This document shows positions 10,826-21,270 of a DNA stretch of 27,500 nucleotides, piece after piece. The position numbers and the translations under genes were made by a program. The notes beneath the pieces are model-generated. The model worked only from the letters and a program-made list of their open reading frames with translations. It was not told the DNA's origin and ran no database searches. Source of the DNA: Theodoxus fluviatilis (Eukaryota; Mollusca; Gastropoda; Cycloneritida; Neritidae); contig JAWQFJ010002847.1 of NCBI GenBank assembly GCA_034096865.1, forward strand, positions 1-27,500. Direction: 5' to 3'. Positions within the stretch are counted from its first letter, which is position 1. Each line of letters opens with the position of its first letter.

Positions 10826-11023
10826 CTGAGTGGAGAAAAAAGAAAGAAAAGTGAATCCTCTAATTTTCAAGACAATATATACAGAACACGTCTGGTGTTA
10901 CCTTCAAAACAGTTCGGAAAATCCATCTACGTATAAACCAAATTTTTTTTTCTTCCATTGTCCATTCATCACCTTTCCATTTATAAGACAGACAACCAGA
11001 CATGCGCAACGCGCGCATGCGCA

Positions 11024-11088
11024 TGGACACACACGCACACAGACACACACGCACAGACAGGCATGCACACACAAACACACACACACAG
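11024..11088. repeat. CA-rich microsatellite in SLC17 intron
   Basis: ACACACACGCACACAGACAC and similar words end in CACACACACACAG. It is interrupted by GCATG and AGACAGG. Confidence 0.9.
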
Positions 11089-13009
11089 TTGGGTGGCGAG
11101 GAGCCGGGCACGGGGGAGGGGATTATCCCTGGAAAAGGGCTACAGGAAGAGGAACAAAGGTCAAATGTGCAGTCCCTTTGGGGGAAAAAATCTTAAGAGA
11201 CAAAACGGATCATAATAGTGCACATTCACTACAATCTGAACACCGAGTAGAATCAGTCGTGTTGAATGCATTCACAATACCACGTAAGTATAGGAACAGA
11301 CGGTACGTTTTTTCCAGGTTCTGATTGTGTTGCGACTGAACGAATAATGATACTTAGTGTCTCAGAACGACGACGCTGTCGCTGTTGTAAATAAGGGTTC
11401 GATCACAATTTTTGCAACAGGTTGTTTACTGCGTCATTGGATATTACCAGCTTGACGAAATATTATGAAAGATTTGGTGAGTTGATGCTAACACACACAA
11501 AAACACTCCTTCTCCTCCCTCTTCCACCCCATTCTAACCTCCTGCCCACTTCTGTAGGCCTTTCTCCTATAACTAACTACTGTAGCGTTAAAACTGTTTG
11601 GGAGGAATAACGCCGAGGAGCATATCAAGGGAGGTAACTTATATAGCCATTAGACACAATCCGCAGTTATCTTCTCTTGCAAAACATTACCTATAATGTT
11701 TTGCTCCCATGGACAGAAAGACATAACAAAACTCAAGTTTTTTTAAAGGTGGGGAGTCCAGCAACCACTGACACAGTAGTGTATAATCTGATTTCGTTTA
11801 ACCTGAGAAAGTAACTTATCCTCGTTCGCCATCCTATTAGCATATATTATATTCTACCTGTATTTTAAGTCTTTGCTTAGAAGGAAACAAGTTAATACAA
11901 AGGGAAAAACAAAACTTATTCGATGCACTTATAGCCACGGTGAGCGCGAATTATTAGCTGTGTGCGAGTCACACCTGTAGGATGAAAAATGCTATGTCCC
12001 CATTACTAACTTTAAACCCCTTCATATTTAGGTGACCCTGCCTAAACCTAATCATAGTAATAAGACATTCGGTGAGAGTCAGGTCATACAATCCCATTCA
12101 TAGAAAGCCGAGACGGCAAATACAATTACACAGCCTTAGCATCTGAGGTAAACTTATCTACGACCTCCAAAACACCAGGCATTCGGTTACCCTGTCCTTG
12201 GGAAAAGATGAAGAGGACATGCCCTATTCTGAATCACTGCTGTCTGATCAGTTACGAGGATTAAATGTCCAGGATAATGAATCGGCAATGTGAAGGCTGC
12301 ACGTGGAAGGTGCTTATTTCCATGTGCTAGTGGAGAGAACTCTAGACCCAGCAGTGTATGATGTGTTAGATGGAGTCATGTGACTTCCAGGTCGTTGTCT
12401 GTTCAGGGTGGAATGCGTTTGCCAGATCTGGTTTGAAGGTTACTAATCGACCTCTGGTAACAGTTCTCCAGTAATAAAAAGCTGACCACTTACCTAGGTA
12501 CAACGTGAAGGCTCTTTGCCAATTATCAGGTGTCAGAGATCTTACATGAGCTTAAACTGTGGCAAAGTACACCATGCCCTAACGTAACCCCGTTTTCATA
12601 CACCTGTCAAGGAATGATGTTGACATCCATGCATCAATGATATTTATAGAATCGTGTTTACTGATTTTCTGTCAAAGTCATTGAATATGCTATGCAGAGG
12701 CCTCAGGGAGGCCATCAACACTGGTATCTTACAGAGGGAACATAAAATATCCTATATCAAACGTCTGTTTTCATGTCGTCTGTCATCTGGGCTACTGCAA
12801 CGCTGTCTGGTCTAACAGATGCTGTTCATGGATCACTTGTGTCTTTGCCTGACAAGTATTATACACTGCTGAGTCTAAACTATTTCGTACAGTGGTACAA
12901 TTCCAAGTGTGTGGAGAGTAATAATAGGCCCACCTTGCCTCATTACGCGATTCATTAAAAGGCGAGTAAACATTGTATGCGAGTTTTGACTTGATGTTAC
13001 TCAAACCAG

Positions 13010-13080
13010 CTCTAGTCATTTTCGCGGTCAATGACCCTACATAGCCTACAAAGGCTGATGAGCCGTAAAACGTCATTCTG
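13010..13080 (+). mobile_element. Retroposon 3' end, copy R2
   Basis: CTCTAGTCATTTTCGCGGTC, then ACATAGCCTACAAAGGCTGA and TGAGCCGTAAAACGTCATTC, align base by base over about 70 nt with R1 (4812-4890, opposite orientation). The 3' part also aligns with R3 (14072-14152). It is antisense to the SLC17 gene and starts 35 nt inside the intron from the donor at 13115. Confidence 0.6.
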
Positions 13081-13115
13081 TACTCATCAAGTAGTGTATT
13101 TGGAGCTCTGCCTAC

Positions 13116-13357
13116 CTCGCTGGTGACCACGCCGACGACGTAGGGAGCCAGGAAGCCCGTGACCGCAGCAATGGAGTTGGAGATGCCGAAGAGGATGCCA
13201 GCATAGGCTGGGGCAATGTCCACGTGGTTGACCAGGAAGCCCGAGTACTGGAATCCCGTCAGCGAGACGCCCATCACCAGCAGCATGATGGCCACGGCAG
13301 GACTGTTGCAGTCCACGTAGCCCAGCCCCACCAGCATCAGCGCCGGCACCAGCTTGC
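13116..13357 (-). CDS. SLC17A5-like: SLC17-family transporter, penultimate coding exon
   Basis: This is a 242-nt exon with acceptor CTCTGCAG (AG at 13359-13358) and donor GAG|GTAGGC. It is entered in phase 1 (the first GC completes a GGC Gly codon) and left in phase 0. It encodes 80 complete codons. These cover TM9 (LVPALMLVGLGYVD), TM10 (AVAIMLLVMGVSLTGFQYSG), the conserved N-H-x-D-I-A-P motif seen as FLVNHVDIAPAYAG, and TM11 (ILFGISNSIAAVTGFLAPYV) ending VVTSE. The NHxDIAP-x-Y-A motif and the following G-I-S-N helix are hallmarks of the SLC17 anion-cation symporter family. High GC at third positions contrasts with the AT-rich introns on both sides, as expected of a functional exon. Confidence 0.96.
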
Positions 13358-14071
13358 CTGCAGAGCATGAGGTGATGGTTTGGGATCGAATGAACGGCCC
13401 ATAGATCGGGGGTAAAATGTGCAAAGGTCCGAAACGCAACCGTGTGAAAGATCACTCAATCAAAGAAACCTTTTTCACTCTATTTTTTGGTTGAAAGATG
13501 TGTCTTCACAATGTTCCTGCATGATGGCAGACACATTTTACAAATGATTGCTCAAAAACGTTTAAAACGAACTATACATAGGTATGAAGTGTGTCATTGT
13601 ACACAGCCGTTGTATGAAAGGAATGTGTTTTCCCTTCCATTCTGGTTCAAAAAGATTAGCTCCCAATACTCATATATCTGTAAGGCTACACATAAATCAG
13701 ATACAAGACCGATAAACGATCTGAAGGTTAAGCAGAAACGGTTTGGGACCCATTTTATTGAGAAGTAACTCGATACAGCCGTAACATTTCCTTAATTTCA
13801 CTTCAATCAAAACTAAGGAAAAAGTTTTCCTTCCATTACCATTACAAGGTGACTAACAGTAATAAATGTTTTTCTTTTTATTTGCGTTGGTTGCATAATT
13901 GCATATACGACTAACAAAATGTTAGTCAACAAAATGTGTATGTGTTGTGCTTGTTGCAGCTTTTTTCTTTTTGTTTCCTTGTGAGTTGTGGGTGAAAAAA
14001 GACTCACAGTGTCTCCATACACGTTTCACAAGAGGCGGACGGTGATTTGAAATGCTCTTATTCTAACCAAC

Positions 14072-14152
14072 ACTCATAACTATTCATGCTCTATGGCCTT
14101 ACATAACCTACAAAGGTTGACAGGCCGTAAAATTTCATCCTCCCATCCATTT
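14072..14152 (+). mobile_element. Retroposon 3' end, copy R3, with ATCC-type tail
   Basis: GGCCTTACATAACCTACAAA, then GGTTGACAGGCCGTAAAATT and TCATCCTCCCATCC, match R1 and R2 over their 3' parts and end in a decayed (ATCC)n tail. It lies in an SLC17 intron, antisense to the gene. Confidence 0.55.
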
Positions 14153-14287
14153 CATTGATCTTGTTTCTCCTGACGCTGTAAGATTTTTTTCTGTATTATT
14201 ATTCACTGGTAAAGTAACATTTTACTACAAGTAAACCCTAATTGCGCAAAAAATGCGGGACAACATCACAATGTACTTTACGTTGTT

Positions 14288-14424
<137 letters not shown>

Positions 14425-14518
14425 TCCTTCTCCACAGGACGAGTCTTTCTTTGGAAGTTTACAGGCGCTTTCATAACACTCCAGCAGCCTTCAGACTCCC
14501 TTGCCTCTGAGATCTTAC

Positions 14519-14651
14519 CGAAGGCATCGAAGACTTTCCGGGTGATGGTGGTGCTGAAAATATTTCTTTTCCTGACGAAATCAGCCAGCCAGCCTGAGAA
14601 GTTGATTACAGCCCAGAATACTATGTAGGGCAGAGCTGAGAACAAGCCGTT
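14519..14651 (-). CDS. SLC17A5-like: SLC17-family transporter, third-last coding exon
   Basis: This is a 133-nt exon with acceptor TCTTGTCTTCTACAG (AG at 14653-14652), entered in phase 0, and donor TTCG|GTAAGATC, left in phase 1. It encodes 44 codons plus one base. NGLFSALPYIVFWAVINFSG is TM8, and the following WLADFVRKRNIFSTTITRKV is the cytosolic loop before TM9, ending FDAF. The N-G-L-x-S-A-L-P-Y start and the T-x-x-R-K-x-F loop are typical of SLC17 transporters. The three exons join as ...FDAF-G-KLVPAL... and ...VVTSE-SQTRSDW... without any phase conflict. The upstream exons (TM1-7) are not found up to 27500, so the gene continues beyond the window or across a very long repeat-filled intron. 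Confidence 0.94.
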
Positions 14652-14764
14652 CTGTAGAAGACAAGACATTGGATTAAGTACAGCAGTCGTAACCACATGA
14701 CAGCAATGGGAAGAGACGGCAGAAGTCATAAAGTAAATTAAGATCAGAAAGAACAATGTATAGA

Positions 14765-14835
14765 GTCGCGGTAGCTCAGTGGTTGGATCGCTCAGGTGTA
14801 TTTTGGGGTTTTCAGGTTTGGTACCCGCCTGAGGT
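14765..14835 (+). mobile_element. tRNA-derived SINE head (A and B box)
   Basis: GTCGCGGTAGCTCAGTGGTT at 14765 contains a perfect pol III A box (TAGCTCAGTGG, 14772-14782). GGTTTGGTACC at 14815-14825 is a B box with two differences from GGTTCRANNCC, and the spacing is as in tRNA genes. It cannot fold as an intact tRNA and is probably a SINE 5' region. The body downstream is not recognised. It sits just upstream, in minus terms, of the SLC17 exon at 14651. Confidence 0.55.
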
Positions 14836-15129
14836 CTATGAATCTTTTTCCTATTTTCTGCAAGACTCAGTTCTTTAGTATGGAAAGACAAGAACAGGTT
14901 CTTTTTGCAGAAGATGAAGGAAGAAATATGTGAGACACAGTATGTTTAGAGATGCACACAGAAAGTGGGTCTGGAGATGGGGAAGACGGTCTTCAATAGA
15001 AATGAAAACTGAAAATGAGAAAATTTCAATTACTCAGTTGGTAGAGGAAACTATGGAAGAGGGACATACTCTATCCTTAAAAAAACTGTGGCATTGGTAA
15101 TTCAAAGACGAATGCTACAGAGACTCATC

Positions 15130-15411
15130 CTCTGGGTCCTAACCCTGCTCTCCGACTTCCTCCTGCTCGCACTCCTCTTGCTTTTCCTCCCACCTCTTTT
15201 TACCCTTTTTTTATCTCTATTCATCCTGTTTTCCGATATTTACGTCCTTCCCTTTCTTTTCTTACTTCATCCTGTTCTTCCACCTATACCTCCCCGTCCT
15301 TCCCTTCTTCCATCTCCTCCTCATTCCACCCTCTCTCTTCCCCATCCCCCCCTTTCACCTACCTGTCCCTTTCTCTCCCCTGTCTCTCTCCCATTCCTCT
15401 TGTCGTTTTAG
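15130..15411. repeat. Polypyrimidine (C/T) low-complexity tract
   Basis: About 280 nt consist mostly of C and T on the plus strand, with no simple period (for example CTCCTGCTCGCACTCCTCTT, then CCCACCTCTTTTTACCC). The apparent Leu/Pro/Ser frame is a composition artefact. Confidence 0.85.
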
Positions 15412-16499
15412 TAACTTTATTCCAAGGTGGGTGTCCCTTACAATATTAACACCACAGACAAGATGGACGTCTTACGTTAGCCGAGGAAACATAGCCCTAT
15501 GCTTTTCTGATTTGTTTAATATTTGTAATTAATATAGCTCTCCGACCTACGGTTACTAACTTTTTTATTTATTTATACAGAGACGAAACTATTTGCGGCG
15601 GAATATTTTCCATCACACGCTCCAATAATGTGACTACAGCTAAACAAGAAACAATAAATCACAGAACAAATCTCCCTCAAAATGCATTGCTGCCATTTGC
15701 TGGCAAAAATTTTTACATAGGATAAATAAAAATAATCTCTGGTTCTCGTGATTAACGACGTGTTTACTCCACGAGCTCAATGCAGCATCGAAATGATCAT
15801 GAGGTTTCTAGATTGCACACAACACCACGTGACTGGAGAAAATAGGTGTCCTGCCATCGAGGAATAAGGTCATGCCCTAACACTACAGCCCGCCATTCCT
15901 GCAGCCAATGGACACAGCTGTTGCATTGATTGCCTGGTTCACATTGACAGATGGCGACCAGACGGCTCAGGGGCTGACGCCAGCAGAAATAGAAAGAGAC
16001 GGGGAAACGTTGGAGTGGTGGCCGCGTTATTCCAAGTCCTGTTTTCCAGACCTGGTTATGCACTGCTACCGAGAGTAAATATAAAGATATCAGTCACCAC
16101 TGAACTCAGCTACTGTTATTGGAAGGGCGACAGCCTATTGAATTCATGACGTACAAGTGGTTAGCAATTTAACATGCACGAATACTCCACTCTTCCAATT
16201 CCGACTCGGTACCGTATTATGTACAATGTGAATTTGTTTCATTGCCATTACATTTCCCCTCTCTGAGCTTCGGTACATAAAATATGTTCAGAAACACATC
16301 CCTTGCCATCCGAATGTTGTTCCATGTAATAAAAACTAAATGTTCTTGTGTTTGGATCAATATATACATGTACTGCGATAATCTGTCTCTTGTTTCATTA
16401 AAAGAAAATAATAATCCAGTTCTCTCGTTACCCAGGGATTGAACCATGGCACTGCGTCTAGCACATAATCAAACGCCAAAGCCTGCTCTCTTTAATCCG

Positions 16500-16515
16500 C
16501 CTGTCAAAAGACAGG
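16500..16515. other. Short perfect hairpin
   Basis: CCTGTC-AAAA-GACAGG is a 6-bp stem with a tetraloop. It is not followed by any known histone or other 3'-end context. Confidence 0.5.
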
Positions 16516-17453
16516 GTTTCAATAGGCGATTAAAGGTTGAGCTGACTATGCACTCATGCAGGCGGGGAGATTCCTGCATATGGGGCTGCCAGGAGCTGGT
16601 GATGTACATATGAGGAAGCTCCTTTTAAGACGATTTTTTTCTTTTGGGGCACGTCATAGACACTGAACCAACATTCACACAATCGCACAGAGGAGAAGGT
16701 GCAATATAGATGCTGATAGGTCACTAGATTCAGAAAGGAGAACCATTACTGCATATATCTTTGTGAGTTTTTGGCTTCAAATCCATTGTTAAATGGATGG
16801 GTTTTTTTTATACTTCTGACTTAGTCAGGTTAATATTTGACGCTTCTTCCTCGTGGTTCGTACTGCAGAAGTCGGATCATCGAAGAAAAAAAGGACTAAA
16901 TAATCACCACAAGTAAATGCAAACATGTGTGCAAGTGGGAGAGAACAGTTCTGAATAGTGTTCAGTGCCCTGTTTACTCGTTCTCTGCCAATTGCGAGGA
17001 ACTAGACAGTGGGCCTTTTCTTGAAGTGTATTCTAATTGAGCGAGGTTTCGGTCTACAACATCAAAGTCTCGACTACGCGTAAGTGATTTTGGGGTTTTG
17101 CCAAGTGTCCGAAGTTCGAAATAGATTACAGTGATCGTGATCTTCGAAGTCCAGTGAATACTTGGACGTAGTAGAGCAAAACAGCGTCTCGATCGCTCTT
17201 ATAAGATCGCTCTTTCGTTTGGAAGTCACGGAAAGTCTATACTGTGATCGTCATCATCCATTTCAGCCAGTTCGTATGTAACTGTTCCCTAACACAAGAT
17301 CGCCAAGTCAACTTTGCCCCTCGCTCACTTTGGCTACTACGCCTGTTTGGAGCACACCTTTATCCCGACACCTCGGGAGCCTTATTTGAGAGGTCCCCGT
17401 GAACTTTGCACCGCAATACTGCACGCATGCTGACTCATGATTCAAACACCCGG

Positions 17454-17486
17454 GCGAAACCCTGCACGAGATAAAGAGGGTTTCGC
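17454..17486. other. 10-bp inverted repeat with 13-nt loop
   Basis: GCGAAACCCT at 17454-17463 is the exact complement of AGGGTTTCGC at 17477-17486. It is GC-rich compared with its surroundings. Function is unknown. Confidence 0.6.
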
Positions 17487-17814
17487 GGCCCCAGGCTCAA
17501 GGCAATGACGTTACAGGGTGTAAGGTTTCATGCTCTCGTTCAGCAAACAGGTTTAAACGTCTTGAGGGCAAAGTCGAAACATTTTTCTTCTTTTCCTATG
17601 AGACAGGGTTGCCCCAGAAAGAAAGCAAGCAAGCCTCAGGCAACAAGTCGACGACAGCCACCAAAACTTGGGTCAGACCAATAAATTGTGTGCGATTAAT
17701 TTATTGCACACGAAGCTGTAAGTGTGCACTTTACACAAACAATGAGAGTGTACTTGAAGAGGATAGTGAACGGAACCATTTCAATATTATTGGTGATGGA
17801 GGTTGTAAAATGGG

Positions 17815-17880
17815 AGAGAGATTGATTGATTCTTTATTTATCAAGGATGAAATTTTAGGCATTTCTGCCTATCTTACAAA
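17815..17880 (-). mobile_element. Retroposon-like 3' tail (stem-loop, AATAAA, (ATCA)n)
   Basis: On the minus strand the order is a perfect short stem-loop AGGCA-GAAA-TGCCT (17872-17859), then CCTTGATAAATAAAGAATCA, then ATCAATC. A 3' stem-loop and poly(A) signal followed by a short tetranucleotide tail is typical of LINE or LINE-mobilised SINE 3' ends. It differs from the R1-R3 family. The body is not recognised. Confidence 0.45.
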
Positions 17881-17942
17881 TAATGAAATTGTCCTTGCTC
17901 ATAAAGAAATGAAAACATGGATAATTAAGACAAAAAATACAC

Positions 17943-17945
17943 NNN
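17943..17945. other. Three undetermined bases (assembly gap or ambiguous join)
   Basis: NNN lies exactly at the boundary between unique sequence and the AT-rich repeat block. This suggests the assembler joined contigs here, so the length of the repeat to the right may not be reliable. Confidence 0.99.
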
Positions 17946-18540
17946 TTATTTATTTTTTTTATTTATTTTTATTTACTTTTTTATTTATTTTTATTTACTT
18001 TTTTATTTATTTTATTTACTTTTTTATTTATTTTTATTTATTTATTTTATTTATTTTTATTTATTTTTTATTTATTTTTATTTATTTATTTTAATTATTA
18101 CTTTATTTATTTTTTATTTATTTATTTTATTATTTTATTTTATTTATTAATTATTTTGTTATTTATTATTTTATTTTATTTATTAATTATTTTGTTATTT
18201 ATTATTTTATTTTATTTATTAATTATTTATTTATTATTTTATTTATATCATTATTATTCTTATTTTATTATTTATTATTTTTCTTTTTTTATTATTTATT
18301 ATTTATTATTATTTATTTATTATTATTAGTATTTTATTATTATTATTATTATTTTATTATTTTATTATTATTATTTTTTATTATTATTTATTTTATTATT
18401 TTATTATTATTATTTTTATTATTTATTATTTATTCTTCTTCTTTTTCTTCTTCTTCTTTATTTTTTTCTTCTTTTATTCTTTTCTTTCTTATTTATTTAT
18501 TATTATTTATTATTATTTATTATTAATATTTATTATTTTT
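17946..18540. repeat. (TTTAT)n-type AT-rich low-complexity block
   Basis: It consists almost only of T and A in TTTATTTA and TTATTA words with variable T runs. A short TTC-rich interval lies near 18433-18490. The plus strand has almost no G or C. Confidence 0.93.
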
Positions 18541-18705
18541 ATTTATTTTTTGTTTATTGTTGTTCATATTGTTATTGTTGTTATTGATGTTATGTTGTTA
18601 TTGTTGTTATTGTTGTTGTTGTTATTGTTGTTATAGTTATTGTTATTGTTGTTGTATTTGTTGTTATTGGTGTTGTTGTTGATATTGTTGTTATTGCTGT
18701 TATTC
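18541..18705. repeat. (TTG/TTA)n trinucleotide-like block
   Basis: TTGTTATTGTTGTTATTG words repeat with occasional GAT and GTT variants, before the 12-mer array begins. Confidence 0.85.
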
Positions 18706-18895
18706 TCTATTTATTTCTCTATTTATTTCTCTATTTATTTCTACAATTATTTCTCTATTTATTTCTCTATTCATTTCTCTATTCATTTCTCTATTTATTT
18801 CTCTATTTATTTCTCTATTTATTTCTCTATTTATTTCTCTATTTATTTCTACAATTATTTCTCTATTTATTTCTCTATTTATTTTTATTTTTATT
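18706..18895. repeat. 12-bp minisatellite (TATTTATTTCTC)n, first block
   Basis: About 15 head-to-tail copies of a 12-mer, with variants such as TACAATTATTTC and TATTCATTTCTC. The unit is four codons, so long open frames (Phe-Ser-Ile-Tyr) appear but are artefacts. Confidence 0.95.
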
Positions 18896-19187
18896 ATTAA
18901 TTATTTCTCTATTTATCATCATAATTATTATTATTATTAATATTATTATTATTATCATTATTATTCATCATCAATCATCATTATTATCTATCATTATATC
19001 ATAATTTCATATTATTATCATTCATTATCATTCATCTAATCATCATTATATTTATTATTTATTTATTATTATTTATTATTATTATTTATTATTTTTTTTT
19101 TATTTATTTATTATTTTTTTTCTATTTATTTATTATTTTTTTTTTATTTATTTATTATATTTTGTTATTTATTTTTATTTTATTTTG
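18896..19187. repeat. ATT/ATC and TTTATT low-complexity spacer
   Basis: Irregular TTATTA, ATCATC and TTTATTTATT words separate two blocks of the same 12-mer. Confidence 0.85.
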
Positions 19188-20178
19188 TATTTATTTCTCT
19201 ATTTATTTCTCTATTTATTTCTCTATTTATTTCTTATTTATTTCTTCTATTTATTTTTCTGTTTATTTTCTCTATTTATTTCTCTATTTATTTATCTGTT
19301 TATTAATTTTATTTTTTTTCTATTTATTTCTATTTATTTCTCTATTTATTTCTCTATTTATTTCTATATTTATTTCTATATTTATTTCTATAATTATTTC
19401 TCTATTTATTTCTCTATTTATTTCTCTATTTTTTTCTCTATTTATTTCTCTGTTTCTCTATTTAATAGAGTATTTCTATTTCTATTTATTTCTCTATTTT
19501 TTTCTATTTGTTTCTCTATTATTTCTCTATTTCTCTATTTATTTCTCTATTTATTTCTCTATCTATTTCTCTATTTAATTAAAATTTCTATTTCTATTTA
19601 TTTCTCATTTCTCTATTTATTTCTATATTTTTTTCTCTATTTATTTCTCTATTTATTTCTCTATTTATTTCTCTAATTATTTCTCTATTTGTTTCTCCAT
19701 TTATTTCTCTATTTATTTCTCTATTTATTTCTCTATTTATTTATATTTATTTCTATAATTATTTCTCTATTTATTTCTCTATTTATTTCTCTTTTTATTT
19801 GTCTATTTATTTGTCTATTTATTTCTCCATTTATTTCTCTATTTATTTCTCTATTTATTTCTCTACTTATTATTTCTCTATTTAATATAAAATTTCTATT
19901 TCTATTTATTTCTCATTTCTCTATTTATTTCTCATTTATCTATTTATTTCTCTATTTATTTCTATATTTAATTCTCTATTTATTTATCTATTTATTTCTC
20001 TATTTATTTCTCTATTTATTTCTCGATTTATTTCTCGATTTATTTCTCTATTTATTTATTTATCTATTTATTTCTCTATTTATTTCTCTATTTATTTCTC
20101 TATTTATTTCTTCTCTATTTATTTCTTCTCTATTTATTTCTTCTCTATTTATTATTTCTCTATTTTTTTTCTCTATTT
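19188..20178. repeat. 12-bp minisatellite (TATTTATTTCTC)n, second block
   Basis: About 80 copies with substitutions (TATA, GTTT, CCAT, CGAT), some longer variants (TCTTCTC near 20110-20150), and internal duplications around TTTAATATAAAATTTC and TTTAATTAAAATTTC (near 19570 and 19885). The plus strand is almost free of G. Confidence 0.95.
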
Positions 20179-21270
20179 ACCACCAAAAAATACCATAAAA
20201 AATACCACTAACAAAATACCACTAAAAAAATACCACTAAAAAATACCACTAAAAAATACCACTTTAAAATACCACTAAAAATACCACTAAAACACACCAC
20301 AAAAATACCACCAAAAAATACCACCAAAAAATACCACCAAAAAATACCACCAAAATATACCACTAAAAATACCACTAAAAATACCACTAAAATACCACTA
20401 AAAAATACCACTAAAAATACCACTAAAAATATCACAACAAATACCACTAAGAAATACCACTAAAAATAGCACTAAAAATAGCACCAAAAACCCACTAAAA
20501 AAGACCACTAAAAAGGACCACTAAAAAAGACCACTAAAAAATACCACAAAAATACCACCAAAAAATACCACCAAAAAATACCACCAAAAAATACCACTAA
20601 AAAATACCACTAAAAATACCACTAAAAATACCACTAAAAATACCACTAAAAATACCACTTAAAATACCACTAAAACATACCACTAAAAATACCACTAAAA
20701 ATACCACTTAAAAATGCCACTAAAAATACCACTAAAAATACCACTAAAAAATACCACTAAAAATACCACTAAAACATACCAATAAAAATACCAATAAAAA
20801 TACCACTAAAAAATACCACTAAAAAATACCACTTAAAAATATCACTAAAAATACCACTAAAAATACCACTAAAAATACCACTTAAAATACCACTAAAAAT
20901 ACCACTAAAAATAACACAAAAAATACCACCAAAAAATACCACTAAAAATACCACACAAAATACCACTAAAATAAAAATACCACAAAAATAACACATAAAT
21001 ACCACCAAAAAATACCACTTAAAATACCACTAAAAATACCACATTAAAATACCACTAAAATACCACTAAAAATACCACTAAAAATACCACAAAGAAATAC
21101 CACTAAAAATACCACTAAAAATACCACTAAAAATACCACTAAAAAATACCACTAAAAATACCACTAAAAAAACCACTAAAATACCACTAATAAATACCAC
21201 TAAAAATACCACTAAAAATACCACTAAAAATACCACTAAAAATACCACTAAAAAAAGACCACTAAAAATA
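20179..21270. repeat. 12/13-bp minisatellite (TACCACTAAAAA)n
   Basis: About 85 copies of TACCACTAAAAA with A-run length variation and variants TACCACCAAAAA, TACCACTTAAAA and GACCACTAAAAA. It begins abruptly where the TATTTATTTCTC array ends. It is not the complement of that unit. It ends at the first satellite monomer (AATACCAG|AATCCAAGG). Confidence 0.95.

Larger units (their letters stand above)
10826..13115 (-). other. SLC17 intron between the last two coding exons
   Basis: Donor GTAGGC (GT at 13115-13114) and acceptor CTCAG at 10830-10826, phase 0. It contains a CA-rich stretch near 11024-11088, and the retroposon 3' end R2 (13010-13080) lies just inside the donor. A possible LINE scrap lies near 12774. 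From 11089 to about 12770 I see no gene or clear repeat. Confidence 0.9.
15412..17817. other. Presumed SLC17 intron or flank, no gene recognised
   Basis: I looked for earlier SLC17 exons on the minus strand and found none. The minus frame at 15797-16063 is rich in Cys and Trp but has no family signature. A minus-strand B-box-like word GGTTCAATCCC (16445-16435) has no convincing A box. Two short dyads are described separately. Confidence 0.5.

Noticed and set aside
13051..13075. Hammerhead-ribozyme-like CTGATGAG
   Set aside because: The required GAAA and stem arrangement is absent. The word belongs to the retroposon 3' end, where other copies read CTGATGG and TTGACAG.
15797..16063. 88-codon minus-strand Cys/Trp-containing open frame
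   Set aside because: It has no SLC17 or other family signature and no clear acceptor/donor pair.
16435..16530. Possible tRNA or SINE on the minus strand (GGTTCAATCCC B-box word)
   Set aside because: No A box at the right distance, and the T-arm stem does not pair.
17609..18094. 161-codon plus-strand open frame
   Set aside because: It crosses the Ns into the TTTAT repeat and overlaps the antisense retroposon tail. The unique part has no recognisable domain.
19162..20198. Long Phe/Leu/Ile/Tyr/Ser frames that look like membrane proteins
   Set aside because: They are translations of a 12-bp repeat, whose length is a multiple of three, so all frames stay open.
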